Origin: Miscanthus floridulus | Lineage: Eukaryota > Streptophyta > Magnoliopsida > Poales > Poaceae | Length of the DNA: 64,000 bases | Assembly: GCF_019320115.1 (NCBI RefSeq) | Contig: NC_089591.1 | Coordinates: forward strand, 56,978,078-57,042,077 | Direction of reading: 5' to 3' | Shown: piece after piece, positions 38,675 to 48,263 of the stretch | Layout of the letters: every line of letters begins with the position of its first letter | Numbering within the stretch: the stretch's first letter is position 1 | Made by a program: the position numbers and the translations under genes | Notes under the pieces: model-generated | What the model saw: only the letters and a program-made list of their open reading frames with translations | Databases searched by the model: none | What the model was told of the DNA's origin: nothing

Positions 38675-39400
38675 CCCTTTGATTCCCTTTCAAATCCAAG
38701 AGAGTTTGAGCCTCCAAACTTTATTAGAGAGCAGCCCCAACTGTTCTTCATCTCCTAGAGCACTTGATTCACATTTTGGTCGGCGGTTGTGTTGATTACT
38801 CTTGGAGCTTTGCTCCTAGCCGGCTAGAGCATCGCTCGTGGAGCTTGCCAACTTGTGTGGCAGCCCTGAGAGATTTGTATTCACCCCAAACAGCTAGTGA
38901 AATCACCCATCATCTCAAGAGTTCATTCTCTTGACTTGAGAACGAGGAAAGGGTTGAAAGAGACCCAAAGCTTTTATGGCAACCTCAACAACGTGGACAT
39001 AGGAAAGCCTTAGTGGCGAGCTGAATCACGGGAGAAATTGGTGTCTCACTTGTGTTCTTGTGATTTGCATTGTTATACTTGTATTTATGGTGATTCTAGG
39101 GTTTGGTCCCGATCTACTTGCTCATGCACTTCTACCAACATCCAGGTGGTGGAATAGGCTCTACACTACCCAAGGAACATCAGTAATTTGCTCAATCTAC
39201 TTTTTCTTGTCTGATTTTTAAATTGTAGTTCGAGCTTGTCTGCAGGCGCGGTAGTGCCGCACTTTTGTGAGGCAGTGTCGTAGGGCGGTAGTGCTGCACC
39301 TTGGGAACAACAGTGTCGCACTTAGAATTTAACTTCCGTTGTGAGTTTGTTTTAAATAGGCCTATTCACCCCCCCTCTAGGCGACATCAAGGTCCTTTCA
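36997..39400 (+). mobile_element. Complete 3' LTR of the Sirevirus-like Copia
   Basis: The 2404 bp LTR runs from TGTAAGTGCATC to CCTTTCA. It has the TATA-like motif at 38551, near-palindromes of the form GTGCGGCACTGCCGCAC near 38485 and GCGCGGTAGTGCCGCAC at 39246, and the empty CACTA target site at 38734-38736. No primer-binding site follows, and the flank starts TATTC, so this is the right end of the whole element. The left target duplication is outside the window. Confidence 0.9.
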
Positions 39401-39422
39401 TATTCTTTCTTAGACCATCTCC

Positions 39423-39680
39423 GTGAATGGTGCCTAGACTGGATGATCAAGGCGTTCTAGTTGCACCCTAAAGATCTAGGTTCGATCCCCCACGAGAGCG
39501 CGATCACCATGCAGAGGCAAAAAATCATCCATAGGTCTAAGGACCAGCCCACTCATAGGGCAACAATGCCGCTCTATATGGCTAGGGCATGGGGTTTGGA
39601 GATTTTCCTAGCTTACGTGAGAGGTCTTCTTCCTTAACCAGAATGCTCGGGGGCGTCTTCCCCCACAGATCGAGTGTTTT
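39423..39680 (+). mobile_element. SINE-like insertion
   Basis: About 258 bp are flanked by a 16 bp direct repeat with one mismatch, TTCTTAGA(C/G)CATCTCC (39407-39422 and 39681-39696). It contains GGTTCGATCCC (39479-39489), a good tRNA-type B box about 60 bases from the 5' end, and ends in a T run. The tail with GGGGGCGTCTTCCCCC and GATCGAGT resembles grass SINE families as I remember them. The family name is not assigned. Confidence 0.6.
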
Positions 39681-39686
39681 TTCTTA

Positions 39687-40333
39687 GAGCATCTCCAATA
39701 GTTCCTAAAAAACAATTGGTAAATCAATGAGTTTTCCAAGTGGCTAAAAAAAGTTGAGAGTATATTTGTTGGGCTTCTCCAATAATTTCCAAAATACCAC
39801 TCCTAAAATATAGAAGACAATTTTGCTTTAGGATTCCTAAACTATTTCCAAATCACGATAACTCCTTTTATACTTTCTTTCTCTCTTGTACATTTCCATT
39901 GAGAATCATGTCTTGTTCTTTATTCTTCCCTATGTTCTTTCACCTCCAGATTGGCCGATCGATATCTATGCGACTAGATCGATTTTCCCAAGTGTGGAAT
40001 GATTGTTGGTTAAGATAGGGAGTTGTTGGAGAGCAATTTTTACAATCTTCTATAAAATCAAGATTGGGATATTTCCAAATCACGATAACTGCTTTTATAC
40101 TTTCTTTCTCTCTTGTACATTTCCATTGAGAATCATGTCTTGTTCTTTATTCTTCCCTACGTCCTTTCACCTCCAGATTGGTCGATCGATATCTGTGCGA
40201 CTAGATCAATTTTCCTAAGTGCGGAATGATTGTTACTTAAGATAGGGGAGTTGTTGGAGAGCATTTTTTCAATCTTCTATAAAATCAAGATTGGGAGTGG
40301 GTTTAGGATACTCTTGGCGAATTAGAGATGCTC
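39687..40333. mobile_element. TIR element with TTA target duplication (PIF/Harbinger-like)
   Basis: The ends are GAGCATCTCCAAT and, on the minus strand, GAGCATCTCTAAT, flanked by TTA on both sides (39684-39686 and 40334-40336). A 3 bp TTA duplication is typical of PIF/Harbinger elements. A direct duplication of about 225 bp fills the middle (about 39843-40068 and 40069-40290; shared block ATTTCCAAATCACGATAACT). There is no coding capacity. Confidence 0.65.
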
Positions 40334-40964
40334 TTAGTATTGAGCCAAAGTGTTGTCTTCTTACCGGCTGCCACTTTGGACCATGACATCATTTAGGGAA
40401 ACATTTATATCGTTTAGTCCATTGTTATTTTGTTATCCTATCATTTTTTTCACCAAATTTCATTACTTAACACAGCAACATTACAGAGGTTTAACAACCC
40501 GTGTTCCATTTACCATAGCTACCATACTCTGCTAATTGACTTGAACACCTAGGGTTCAGACAAACAGCGAAACCATACACCCACCAAGCGTTAGACACAA
40601 AAACAAGTAGATAACAAACACCTAGCGTCTCGCCACTAAAACAAACCCAAAATGGCTTATTACAAGCCTAGCGCAGCTGTTCTAGCACATAGACCTTGCA
40701 TATGAACCAACAAAACATCTTCCAGCCATCACCCTTGTATGTCCTTGATTATATGATCGTGAGACCGGTTGGACCTAAAGCGGCCCCTATGCAGTCTGTG
40801 GGGTTAGACCTAGGTGCCGCTGAGGCCTGGCCCGATAGGCGGTTAAATTAAATAAATTTAGATTGAGAACTGAGTTCTTCCCCCAATTCTCTTCTTCAAA
40901 ATTAAATTCCCTCTCGCTCTCGCTGGTCCTCTTCTTAAAAATCCCCCAATCCCCTGCAAGCACG
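40334..40964. other. No recognisable feature
   Basis: Intergenic sequence with no open frame of note and no repeat structure I can define. It may include old retroelement debris. Confidence 0.5.
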
Positions 40965-42561
40965 TGTGAAAGTGCATTTGCCCCCTATGTGGGTTTTAGT
41001 GTATTGATGACATCCAAATTAGGGACTAATGAGATCTTAATGAGATATATTGCAGCTTTAATCCCTTGAAAGTTTCAAAGAGTTCATTTAAGATGAAATG
41101 GTATCCCTCCATTCTTCAAGGGCAAAAGGCGAACAAACCCAAAGCGCGCTTCAAGCATTTTTTATTTTATTTTGGGTTTAGGTATGTCGTACTATAAAGA
41201 GGGATGCAAGTTTAGGTGGTCTGAGGAAGATAGAGTGCTCAAGCATAAAAATAAAATCAAAAGAGAGACACAAAATCACCTCACGAACACTTAGATATAG
41301 TTCTTGGAGTTCTGGTAGTCGGAAGTCCTAGCATGAGTCGGGAGTTCCGACCGTCAGAAATTCTGGCATTTGGTGCTAGAAGTTTCGGCACTTGAGGACT
41401 CAGCTATCAGCCCACCTACGCTCGCTCGCCCATCGAAAGTCCCGATGGGAGTCAGGAGTTCCGGGTGCCAAAAGTTCTAGCTCCCGCCGGAAGTCCCCAG
41501 CGCTTTGGAACTTAGCCCCCTGGCTCGACTCTGGGCCGAGAGTTTCGACGTGAGTCAAAAGTTCTGGCTCCAGCTATGTTGACCACCTTTGACTATGCCT
41601 TGAATAGTGTTTTACAAAGGGCTAGAAGTTCCAGCGATCTGTGTTGGAACTTCCGACCTTGATCTGAATGGTTGGATTTCACTATGAGTATAAATAGCTC
41701 TCTCCTCTCTTCTAACCGAGCACCACTCATTCATTGCTCACCAACCTTTGTCCAAAATAGCTCCCAAGCATTCAAGGCATCACTCTCCGCTCCCCTTGGC
41801 TCTAATCTTTGATCCTCCTAGGGTTTTGAGTGAAAGGAGAGTGGATTGTGTGAGAGAATCACTTTGGCAAGCTTGAGCACTAGATTTTTTTGTCAAGCCA
41901 GTTGGATTTGCATCTATTACTCTTGGGTTCTTGGAACCCTAGCTGGCTAAGCATCGCCCAAGAGCTTCCATCTTATGGAAGAGCCTTGGGAAGTTTGTAT
42001 TACCCTTGATTTCTTAGTGAAAAGCTCAAGTAACCTTTGTGGTTGCTTTAAGAGAGGCAAGGAGGTGGAAGAGACTCCGACCTTGGTGGTCACCTCAACA
42101 ACGAGGACATAGGAGCTCCTTTGTGGGGTTGCCGAACCTCAGGATAAATCCTTGTGTCCCATGTGCTTGTTGTTGTTGTGATTTGTTCTATCATATTTGT
42201 TTCTTGTTGGTTTGTCTTCCTCTCCAACTCTCCTCTTAGGGTTTGGACTCGATCTATGGAGTGGTGACCTTCTGGCATCAAAGGAGCAACCCCAACACTT
42301 CACCTTACCACTAGGGAGTGGGGTTGTAAGATATCTTTCACTCAAAGTTCATTTTAGCACTTTAGTGAATTTCACGTAGGTGTCGGAACTCCTGGATGTT
42401 TGTGTCAAAACTTTTGGCTATCGGAACTTTTGGCTATCGGAAGTTCTAGCCCAAATAGTCAGAACTTCCAACTATCACTGATATTTGACTTTGAGTTTAT
42501 GCAGAAATTTTTAGATATGCTTATTCACCCCCTCCCTCTAGGCATTGTTTAGATCCTTCCA
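40965..42561 (+). mobile_element. Second Sirevirus-like solo LTR
   Basis: It begins TGTGAAAGTGCATTTGCCCC and ends TCACCCCCTCCCTCTAGGC...CCTTCCA, the same architecture as the 2.4 kb LTR but a different family. No primer-binding site, gag or partner LTR is next to it, so it is a solo LTR. I could not find a matching 5 bp flank, so the exact start is uncertain by a few bases. It is rich in near-palindromes around GGAAGTTCCGAC (for example 41337-41351 and 41641-41656). Confidence 0.7.
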
Positions 42562-43330
42562 ACAAGATCCCCACCCTGCCGCGATTGCCTCCTCGCTCCA
42601 GAGAGCGTAGATGAGGTTGTCATTGCTAAAGCAGCACACAATGGAGAGGCTCCTCCACCTCGCGCTAGACACGGTGCTAGCGCTAACACCTCCCAACAAG
42701 GCAGGTCAGGTGTTTGGCGCGGGACATGTTCCTGGCCATAGAGAAGCTTGAGCGCCTGATGATGCTCGGGGTTTTCGGTGTCGATCTCACGGTTGTGGGT
42801 GTCGGTTCCGATCAACGATGGTGCACTGGAGATAGCCTCCGACTCGCTCTCATCGCTTGAGATGAGGGAGTCGAAAGCGGCCGCTGTGACCCTACGCCAC
42901 GCCCTAAGCCTAGAGTGGCTGGTCGCTGACATGGTGTCACCTAATGTAAAGAACCCTAGGTGCATGGCGCAACATGAAGAACGCCACTCTTGCTCGACTT
43001 GGGAAGTGGTCTCCTCCTTCTTAAGTCCTACCCAATACATTGACAAAGATCACATCAAACAAATGATCTTCGTGGGTGATTTCACTATCTTCTCTTCAAA
43101 GTAGATGGAGTTTCTTATTTTTCACAAGGTCCAAAATACTGTAGCCAAACCTACACCGTGAACTCGTTTACCCTTTGATAAACTGCATTTATTTTTTCTC
43201 CCCATCTATAAAACCAAACCCATTCAAACATGTAAATTTGGATTTGTGTTTCCTTCTCCCTATAAGTTGTTTGGGCTAGGTTTTTCTCCTTTGCAGCATT
43301 GACATGTTAGATAACCATACTATTGGAAAC
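42562..43330. other. Unassigned sequence with GC-rich left part
   Basis: The GC-rich part (42562-43050) holds a 165-codon minus-strand open frame (42549-43046) and a shorter plus-strand frame. Neither contains a domain I recognise, and the minus-strand one runs into the solo LTR. It may be a transposon or gene fragment. Confidence 0.35.
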
Positions 43331-43655
43331 TGCATTTCTGAATAGGTTTAGGAGAGAGTGAGAGATAGAGTAGAGAGGAGAGAGTTTGGTGGCTAGGGTT
43401 TGCAAATGAGAGGGAGAGGGAGAGACCCCTTGTCCTCATGCTCTTGGCACTATATATATAGGCAATGACAATTTATAGGTGACCCCTCGGTGGCGGTGAA
43501 TTTGACTAATCACTACACTAACCTCTATTAGACCTCTTCAAAGCAGAGTTGACCCATATACCATATGGGCTTCCCCCAACATATACTAAGTCCTACTATT
43601 TCTCTTTCTATTGGATAAGTCTTCCTAGGTGATACTGGGATTTATATCCCCAACA
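43331..43655 (-). mobile_element. Small LTR-like fragment
   Basis: On the minus strand it begins TGTTGGGGATATAAATCCC, a start used by several short Copia LTRs. The other end is not secure; a TG at 43331 would give about 325 bp, but the flanking bases do not match. A purine-rich block (43351-43425) lies near its 3' end. Confidence 0.4.
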
Positions 43656-43959
43656 AACATTTTATATAAACAAAAGAAAACACATATGTGTGCAACATTT
43701 CTCTCAAAGTTGGACCAATATTTTTACATACCATTATTTTCACATGAATAGGTACAAGAAAATTTGTACTCCCTCATTTTACTATTGTAACATACAAATT
43801 GTATACAACGCTTTTGCTCTATTCTTACAAAGTTGAATTTACCCCATGGCAATGTTCTAGATTTAGGAAACAATGTTTCGCTTTCATAAGAAAAATGTTA
43901 TAGGTTTATAAGAATAATATTCCAGATTTAGAAGAATAAAGTTATAGGTTTAGGTGAAT

Positions 43960-44705
43960 GGTATTCCATAATATTCATATCCATTATTAGAAAATGAAAA
44001 AAATTGTGCATAATGGTAGCAATTAAATTATATCGTCAAATATCCCATGGATACCACACAAATGAATTAAAATGCACCATAGAAGATCTTATGGGAACAA
44101 TAAAAAAAATACATCATGGAACATCACAGGCATAGTACATGAACAACCATAAAATACATCATGAACAACTCACGGGTATTATAGGATCATTGAAAAAAAA
44201 CAACATGTATGGGCACATGAATACTTTAAAAAAAATGAGAATGCAACATAGAACAACTCAAGAATATATTATGGAAACAATCCATGATACATCATGAATA
44301 CTACAGTAGTAGTTTAGGATACAGATCGTAAATACTATGAGAACAATTGTATTATATTATATAAGAAATAGTTCAAGTGAAAATCACTAAAAGATCTTAG
44401 ATCAAGAAAAAGATACATTGAAATAAAAAATAAAAAAGAAAAGAAAAATCATGTGACAGGAAAAAATAGCATGCATGGATACTACGCGAACAACCTAAAA
44501 TACGCCATAGAACATCTCATGTGTATTATGTAGATAATAAGCATGGATCATCTAATATATTTATGTTAATAACCCAAAATACATGGTCAAATATCTCAAG
44601 GGTACTATAGGAACATTGCAAAAATACACCATGAATGGATATGAATACTATGAGAAACAATCTAGAGTACTTGACAGAACATTTCAAGGTCACTATAAGA
44701 ACAAC
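43960..44705. repeat. AT-rich degenerate ~80 bp tandem repeat
   Basis: Variants of a CATAGAACA(T/A)CTCA...GTATTATAGGAACAAT phrase recur near 44076, 44160, 44239, 44508, 44584 and 44674, mostly 75-90 bases apart, and again at 46026 beyond the next insertion. The array is old and no unit is intact. Confidence 0.5.
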
Positions 44706-46020
44706 TATAGATGGCCAACAGGTCGGCCCGGCCCAGCTTGGCACGGGCCCATGAAAGCACGGCCCAATAGGGGTCGGGCCGGCACGGCACGCCGGGCCTC
44801 CCGGGTCGTGCCGAGCTGGGCTTCGTGCCTGGCCGATGGCCCAGGCACGTCCTGCTGGGCTGTTTTTTTATGTCAGGCCGACCTGGTAAGCACAGCCTGT
44901 TAGGGAGGCCGGGCCAGCCCAAGGCCCGCTTCAGCAGGTGATGATGGCGTTGAGGTCGAGGGGGCCACCGGCCACGTCGGCAGCATTAGAGAGAGGAAAG
45001 GGAAGAACAGGAGGGGCAGTAGGGGGCGAGTGGCAGCATGGGAGCGCGGTGGCGACGGCGGTGCATGGAGCCATGGAGGAGGCCTCGAGGTAGATCCACA
45101 GCGTCAATGGCCATGGCAAGCTCAAGCTTGTTCATCTCATTCTAGTAAGAAAAATTAAAAAAAACAACAAAAATCACAGGGCTCTAGATCTCATGGATCA
45201 ATCACAACACCACAAAAGAAATAAAAATAGAGGAATAGGACAAAAATCATGAATTCACACAAATCAGAGAAAAGGGAGAGGAGCTCGGAAGAGAGGCACG
45301 CTGCCTGCGCCCGGATCCATGGGAGAGGAGGCCGTTGTGTCGCCTCCTACGCACAAATCTGAGGTGGAGGAGGCCTCTGCGCCTCCCCTGCGCACGGATC
45401 CAAGGGGAAGGGGGCTGGATCTAGGAGAGGGTGGGGGTGCGACTGTTGCTCCTGGTCGCTCCCGCAGCAGATGCCACCGCCTTGGGCTCACCGGATCTGA
45501 GGGAGAGGGTGGGGGAGGGCGCCACCATCGCTGGCTCGCCGGATCTGAGGAAGAGGGTGCCACCGTCGCTGGCTGCTCACCGGATCCGCTGGGGAGGAAG
45601 AGGGTGGGGGAGGGCGGCTCCGTTGCCACCACTATCTAGAGAGATGGAGGAGGGAGTGGGAGAGGGAGGTCATGAGGAGGGAGGAGGGGCGCGGTGCGTG
45701 GCCGTCTGGCCGAGCGGAGCGGAGAAGGGCGAGGCGACGGGCAAGGCGACTGGAGAGCGGAGGCGGAGCGGACGAGGCGAGCCGCTTATATATGCGGGGC
45801 AGGGCGGGGCACGGGGGTCCGCGGGCAGGCTGGGCCGGCTCGACTGTAGCAGGTCGTGCCGTGCCGGCCCACGTGCCTGGGGTAAGGCCCAGGCACGGCC
45901 TGCTCCTCCGGGTTGGGCCAGCCCGGGCCTGCTAGCCTCCGTGTCGGGCCGTGCTTGGGCCGGGCCAAAAAAACGGGCCCTGGGCCGGGCCGACAGGCTC
46001 GGGCTGCATGACCAATTACG
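44706..46020. mobile_element. Non-autonomous hAT-like element, GC-rich
   Basis: A perfect 8 bp duplication, AGAACAAC, flanks it (44698-44705 and 46021-46028), the length hAT elements make. The ends, TATAGATGGCCA and (minus strand) CGTAATTGGTCA, are weak inverted repeats, but both subterminal zones are crowded with GGCCCGGC/GGGCCGTGC motifs typical of a grass family. The middle has GC-rich overlapping frames in both directions (about 44930-45125 and 45264-46000). One minus-strand stretch reads NAADVAGGPLDLNAI and may be captured gene sequence. No transposase is present. Confidence 0.75.
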
Positions 46021-47730
46021 AGAACAACATAGAACATCTCATGCAACAGAAAAAATAAAAATAAAAAATGATCAAGAAAATAATTAATTAGACTAAAATT
46101 AAAAATAAAAGGGAAATTAAAATTATAAAAATGAAAAGGAAAAGGAAAATCAACGTAATAGAGGGAAATATTAAAAAATAAAAGATAAAGATAGGTGCAG
46201 TGGAGAAACATGTGCTCAAGCATATAAATGATATATGAGCTACACTGGAATGCATGGACCAAAATAAAGTAACAAGGCTGATGCGGTGGAAAGAGAACTT
46301 GGGCCAACAACAACCCACTACAGAAAAACAATCAAGCGGAGACCACCGAAAACAAAAGGCATGGGCCAAAATCTGCGCTGTGTAGAAGAAAAAAAAAGGG
46401 TCCAGTCTCCTCAGGCCCTACAGCGTGTGTACTTGTGCTGCTGCGCGAGGCTTCCAGACTCGAATCTTTGTTATCTTTGTTACTAATATCTTTGGCCCAC
46501 AAGACTCCAGCTCAAATCAAGAACGACTTTTAAAGGTTTCAACTGCTAAAAAAAAACTTTATTTGAAAAATGACTCAACATGTTAGGTTGAAGACGTTAG
46601 CTTATTGAAATGTTCAACATTGTTTTCCCCTGAAGCATGCAACTGCATAATCAGCTAGGAGTAGAAATCTGTGAAAGACAACCATGTGCATCGAGATCGA
46701 GAGGGAGAGATTCTGTAAACGTATAGGGCACTGCAGCGTACAAGGTTCACGCATCCCATTTGTATGTAGACATTCAAGAATGGATGTTCTAACATGTGTA
46801 ACTGCCGGTGAGAGGCTAGGCTACCCTTCCATTTCAATTTTCCAACATCCAGATGTGACGAGATACCCGGCAGAGAACAACAGTGAGAAGAGAACAAGTT
46901 AGCAGCTTATCATTTCCGCATGATACACAGCTCAGGTGCATGGACCATGGAGAGCCAGTCTTGCCAGGTAATCAGCCCCAGAAACAGGTCTTTCTCCTTT
47001 GGCAGCATCCGCCTCTATGGATTCTCGCCAAATTCACGGGACCCAAACAGCATGCCAACCGATTTCATATTCAGAATGTGAAACGCTAATGCTGCAGCAT
47101 GGATTTTGGAATTTATTATTCAAACAAGGGCCTCAGGGTCTCTCTCCATAGAATTCCCAGGTTTCAAGCTTAAACTAATACAGCTACGCCCTGATGTAAC
47201 CAAAGATGCCACCCATTTCGAATAGAGAAAATCTTAGACCAGATGAGTGTCCAATCCACAGAACCAGACAAGTGACGCTCATTACAGAGTGTTCCCTTTG
47301 TAAGCTCATGTTGTCAGTTTAACACAATATACGCCTACCAGATTGGTTGGCTGAGAAATAATTTTCTTCATTCCGTTCAGATTGTCTGACAGTTCAGGAC
47401 AAGGTGGTGCTAAATGACAACAACATGTACTCTCCTCGCTGATTCATGGAGCAGTGCCTTATTAACAACAAAACCACACACACGAAAAAAAAAAAAGATT
47501 TGTAGAACAGTGTTCTCCTGTAGAACCTTAAAAGTCAAAGCCACGTGTGTGATGAGACTTGGAATTCCTTACCTTTCTTCAAGGAATAGGAAATTACTGA
47601 CACTATCCAAGCATCTATGCTGCAAAAAGGTTTGTCATGCACTAGTATGGGTGGGGATTTTTTGCTTTATTTTCAACTTTTCCCTACAGAACAATTATGT
47701 GAGACATAATCTGCTGCCCAGTTTCTCCAT
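46021..47730. other. Unassigned sequence left of the Copia insertion
   Basis: The first part (to about 46200) is A-rich and continues the degenerate repeat. From about 46650 to 47730 the base composition is mixed, and minus-strand splice-like signals occur (TTTTTGCAG near 47620 and AAAG/GTAAGG near 47571). That would suit the 3' untranslated region of the minus-strand gene at 52723-56121, split by the elements in between. This link is speculative; no coding match supports it. Confidence 0.3.
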
Positions 47731-48215
47731 TGTTGAAGAATCGTCGGCTCGGCCGACCACTTTCTGTTTGGAGTTGGAGACTGATCGGCTCTGCCGACTA
47801 GTTTATGTAGCTATAGCAGTAAGGCAGTAGACCATAGTAGTAGTGGTTTACTGCAGCCATGTAGAGTGGAGATGGCTGAGCTAAGCTTTGTACCTTAGGA
47901 GTAGGTAGTTGGTGTACTTTGTACCTTAGGAGTAAGTAGTTGGCGTACTCTTGTACTTCGGTAGTAGGTAGTTGGTGTACTCACCAACAACTATGTACCT
48001 GGTAGAGGTACATCTAGAGTTGTATATATTCTATCCAAAGGTAATACAGCAAATCAGTTCAGTTTGTCACATCCAGAAGCAGAGCTTTCGGCCAGTGATG
48101 GACTTGTGCTGTGTGTGTGAGCTGTTCTCAAAATTTTCTTCTACCTCTAGCCATAGTGAGTGAGTGTGCTGGTAAGCTTACTGCTTAGCTGTGCAGAACA
48201 GCCGAGGGACCAACA
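47731..48215 (+). mobile_element. 5' LTR of the decayed Copia
   Basis: 485 bp from TGTTGAAGAATCG to ACCAACA, with the primer-binding site right after it. Three tandem ~31 bp units (about 47887-47980; TTTGTACCTTAGGAGTAGG...TGGTGTAC) lie in the middle. Confidence 0.85.
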
Positions 48216-48217
48216 AG

Positions 48218-48230
48218 TGGTATCAGAGCC
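48218..48230 (+). promoter_or_regulatory. Primer-binding site (tRNA-Met type)
   Basis: TGGTATCAGAGCC is a perfect match to the usual plant Copia primer site, two bases after the LTR end. Confidence 0.95.
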
Positions 48231-48263
48231 GTACAAGCGCTATCGCCGGACTAACTGCTGGTG

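Noticed and set aside
39479..39489. Possible tRNA gene (GGTTCGATCCC)
   Set aside because: No cloverleaf can be formed around it, and the 16 bp flanking duplication and T-rich tail fit a SINE-like insertion better.
42549..43046. 165-codon minus-strand open frame
   Set aside because: It runs into the adjacent solo LTR and matches no family I can name. Left as unassigned sequence.
45264..46087. Long GC-rich frames on both strands inside the hAT element
   Set aside because: Overlapping frames of low-complexity composition, with the last part translating the GGCCCGGC subterminal repeats. A captured gene fragment is possible but not supported.
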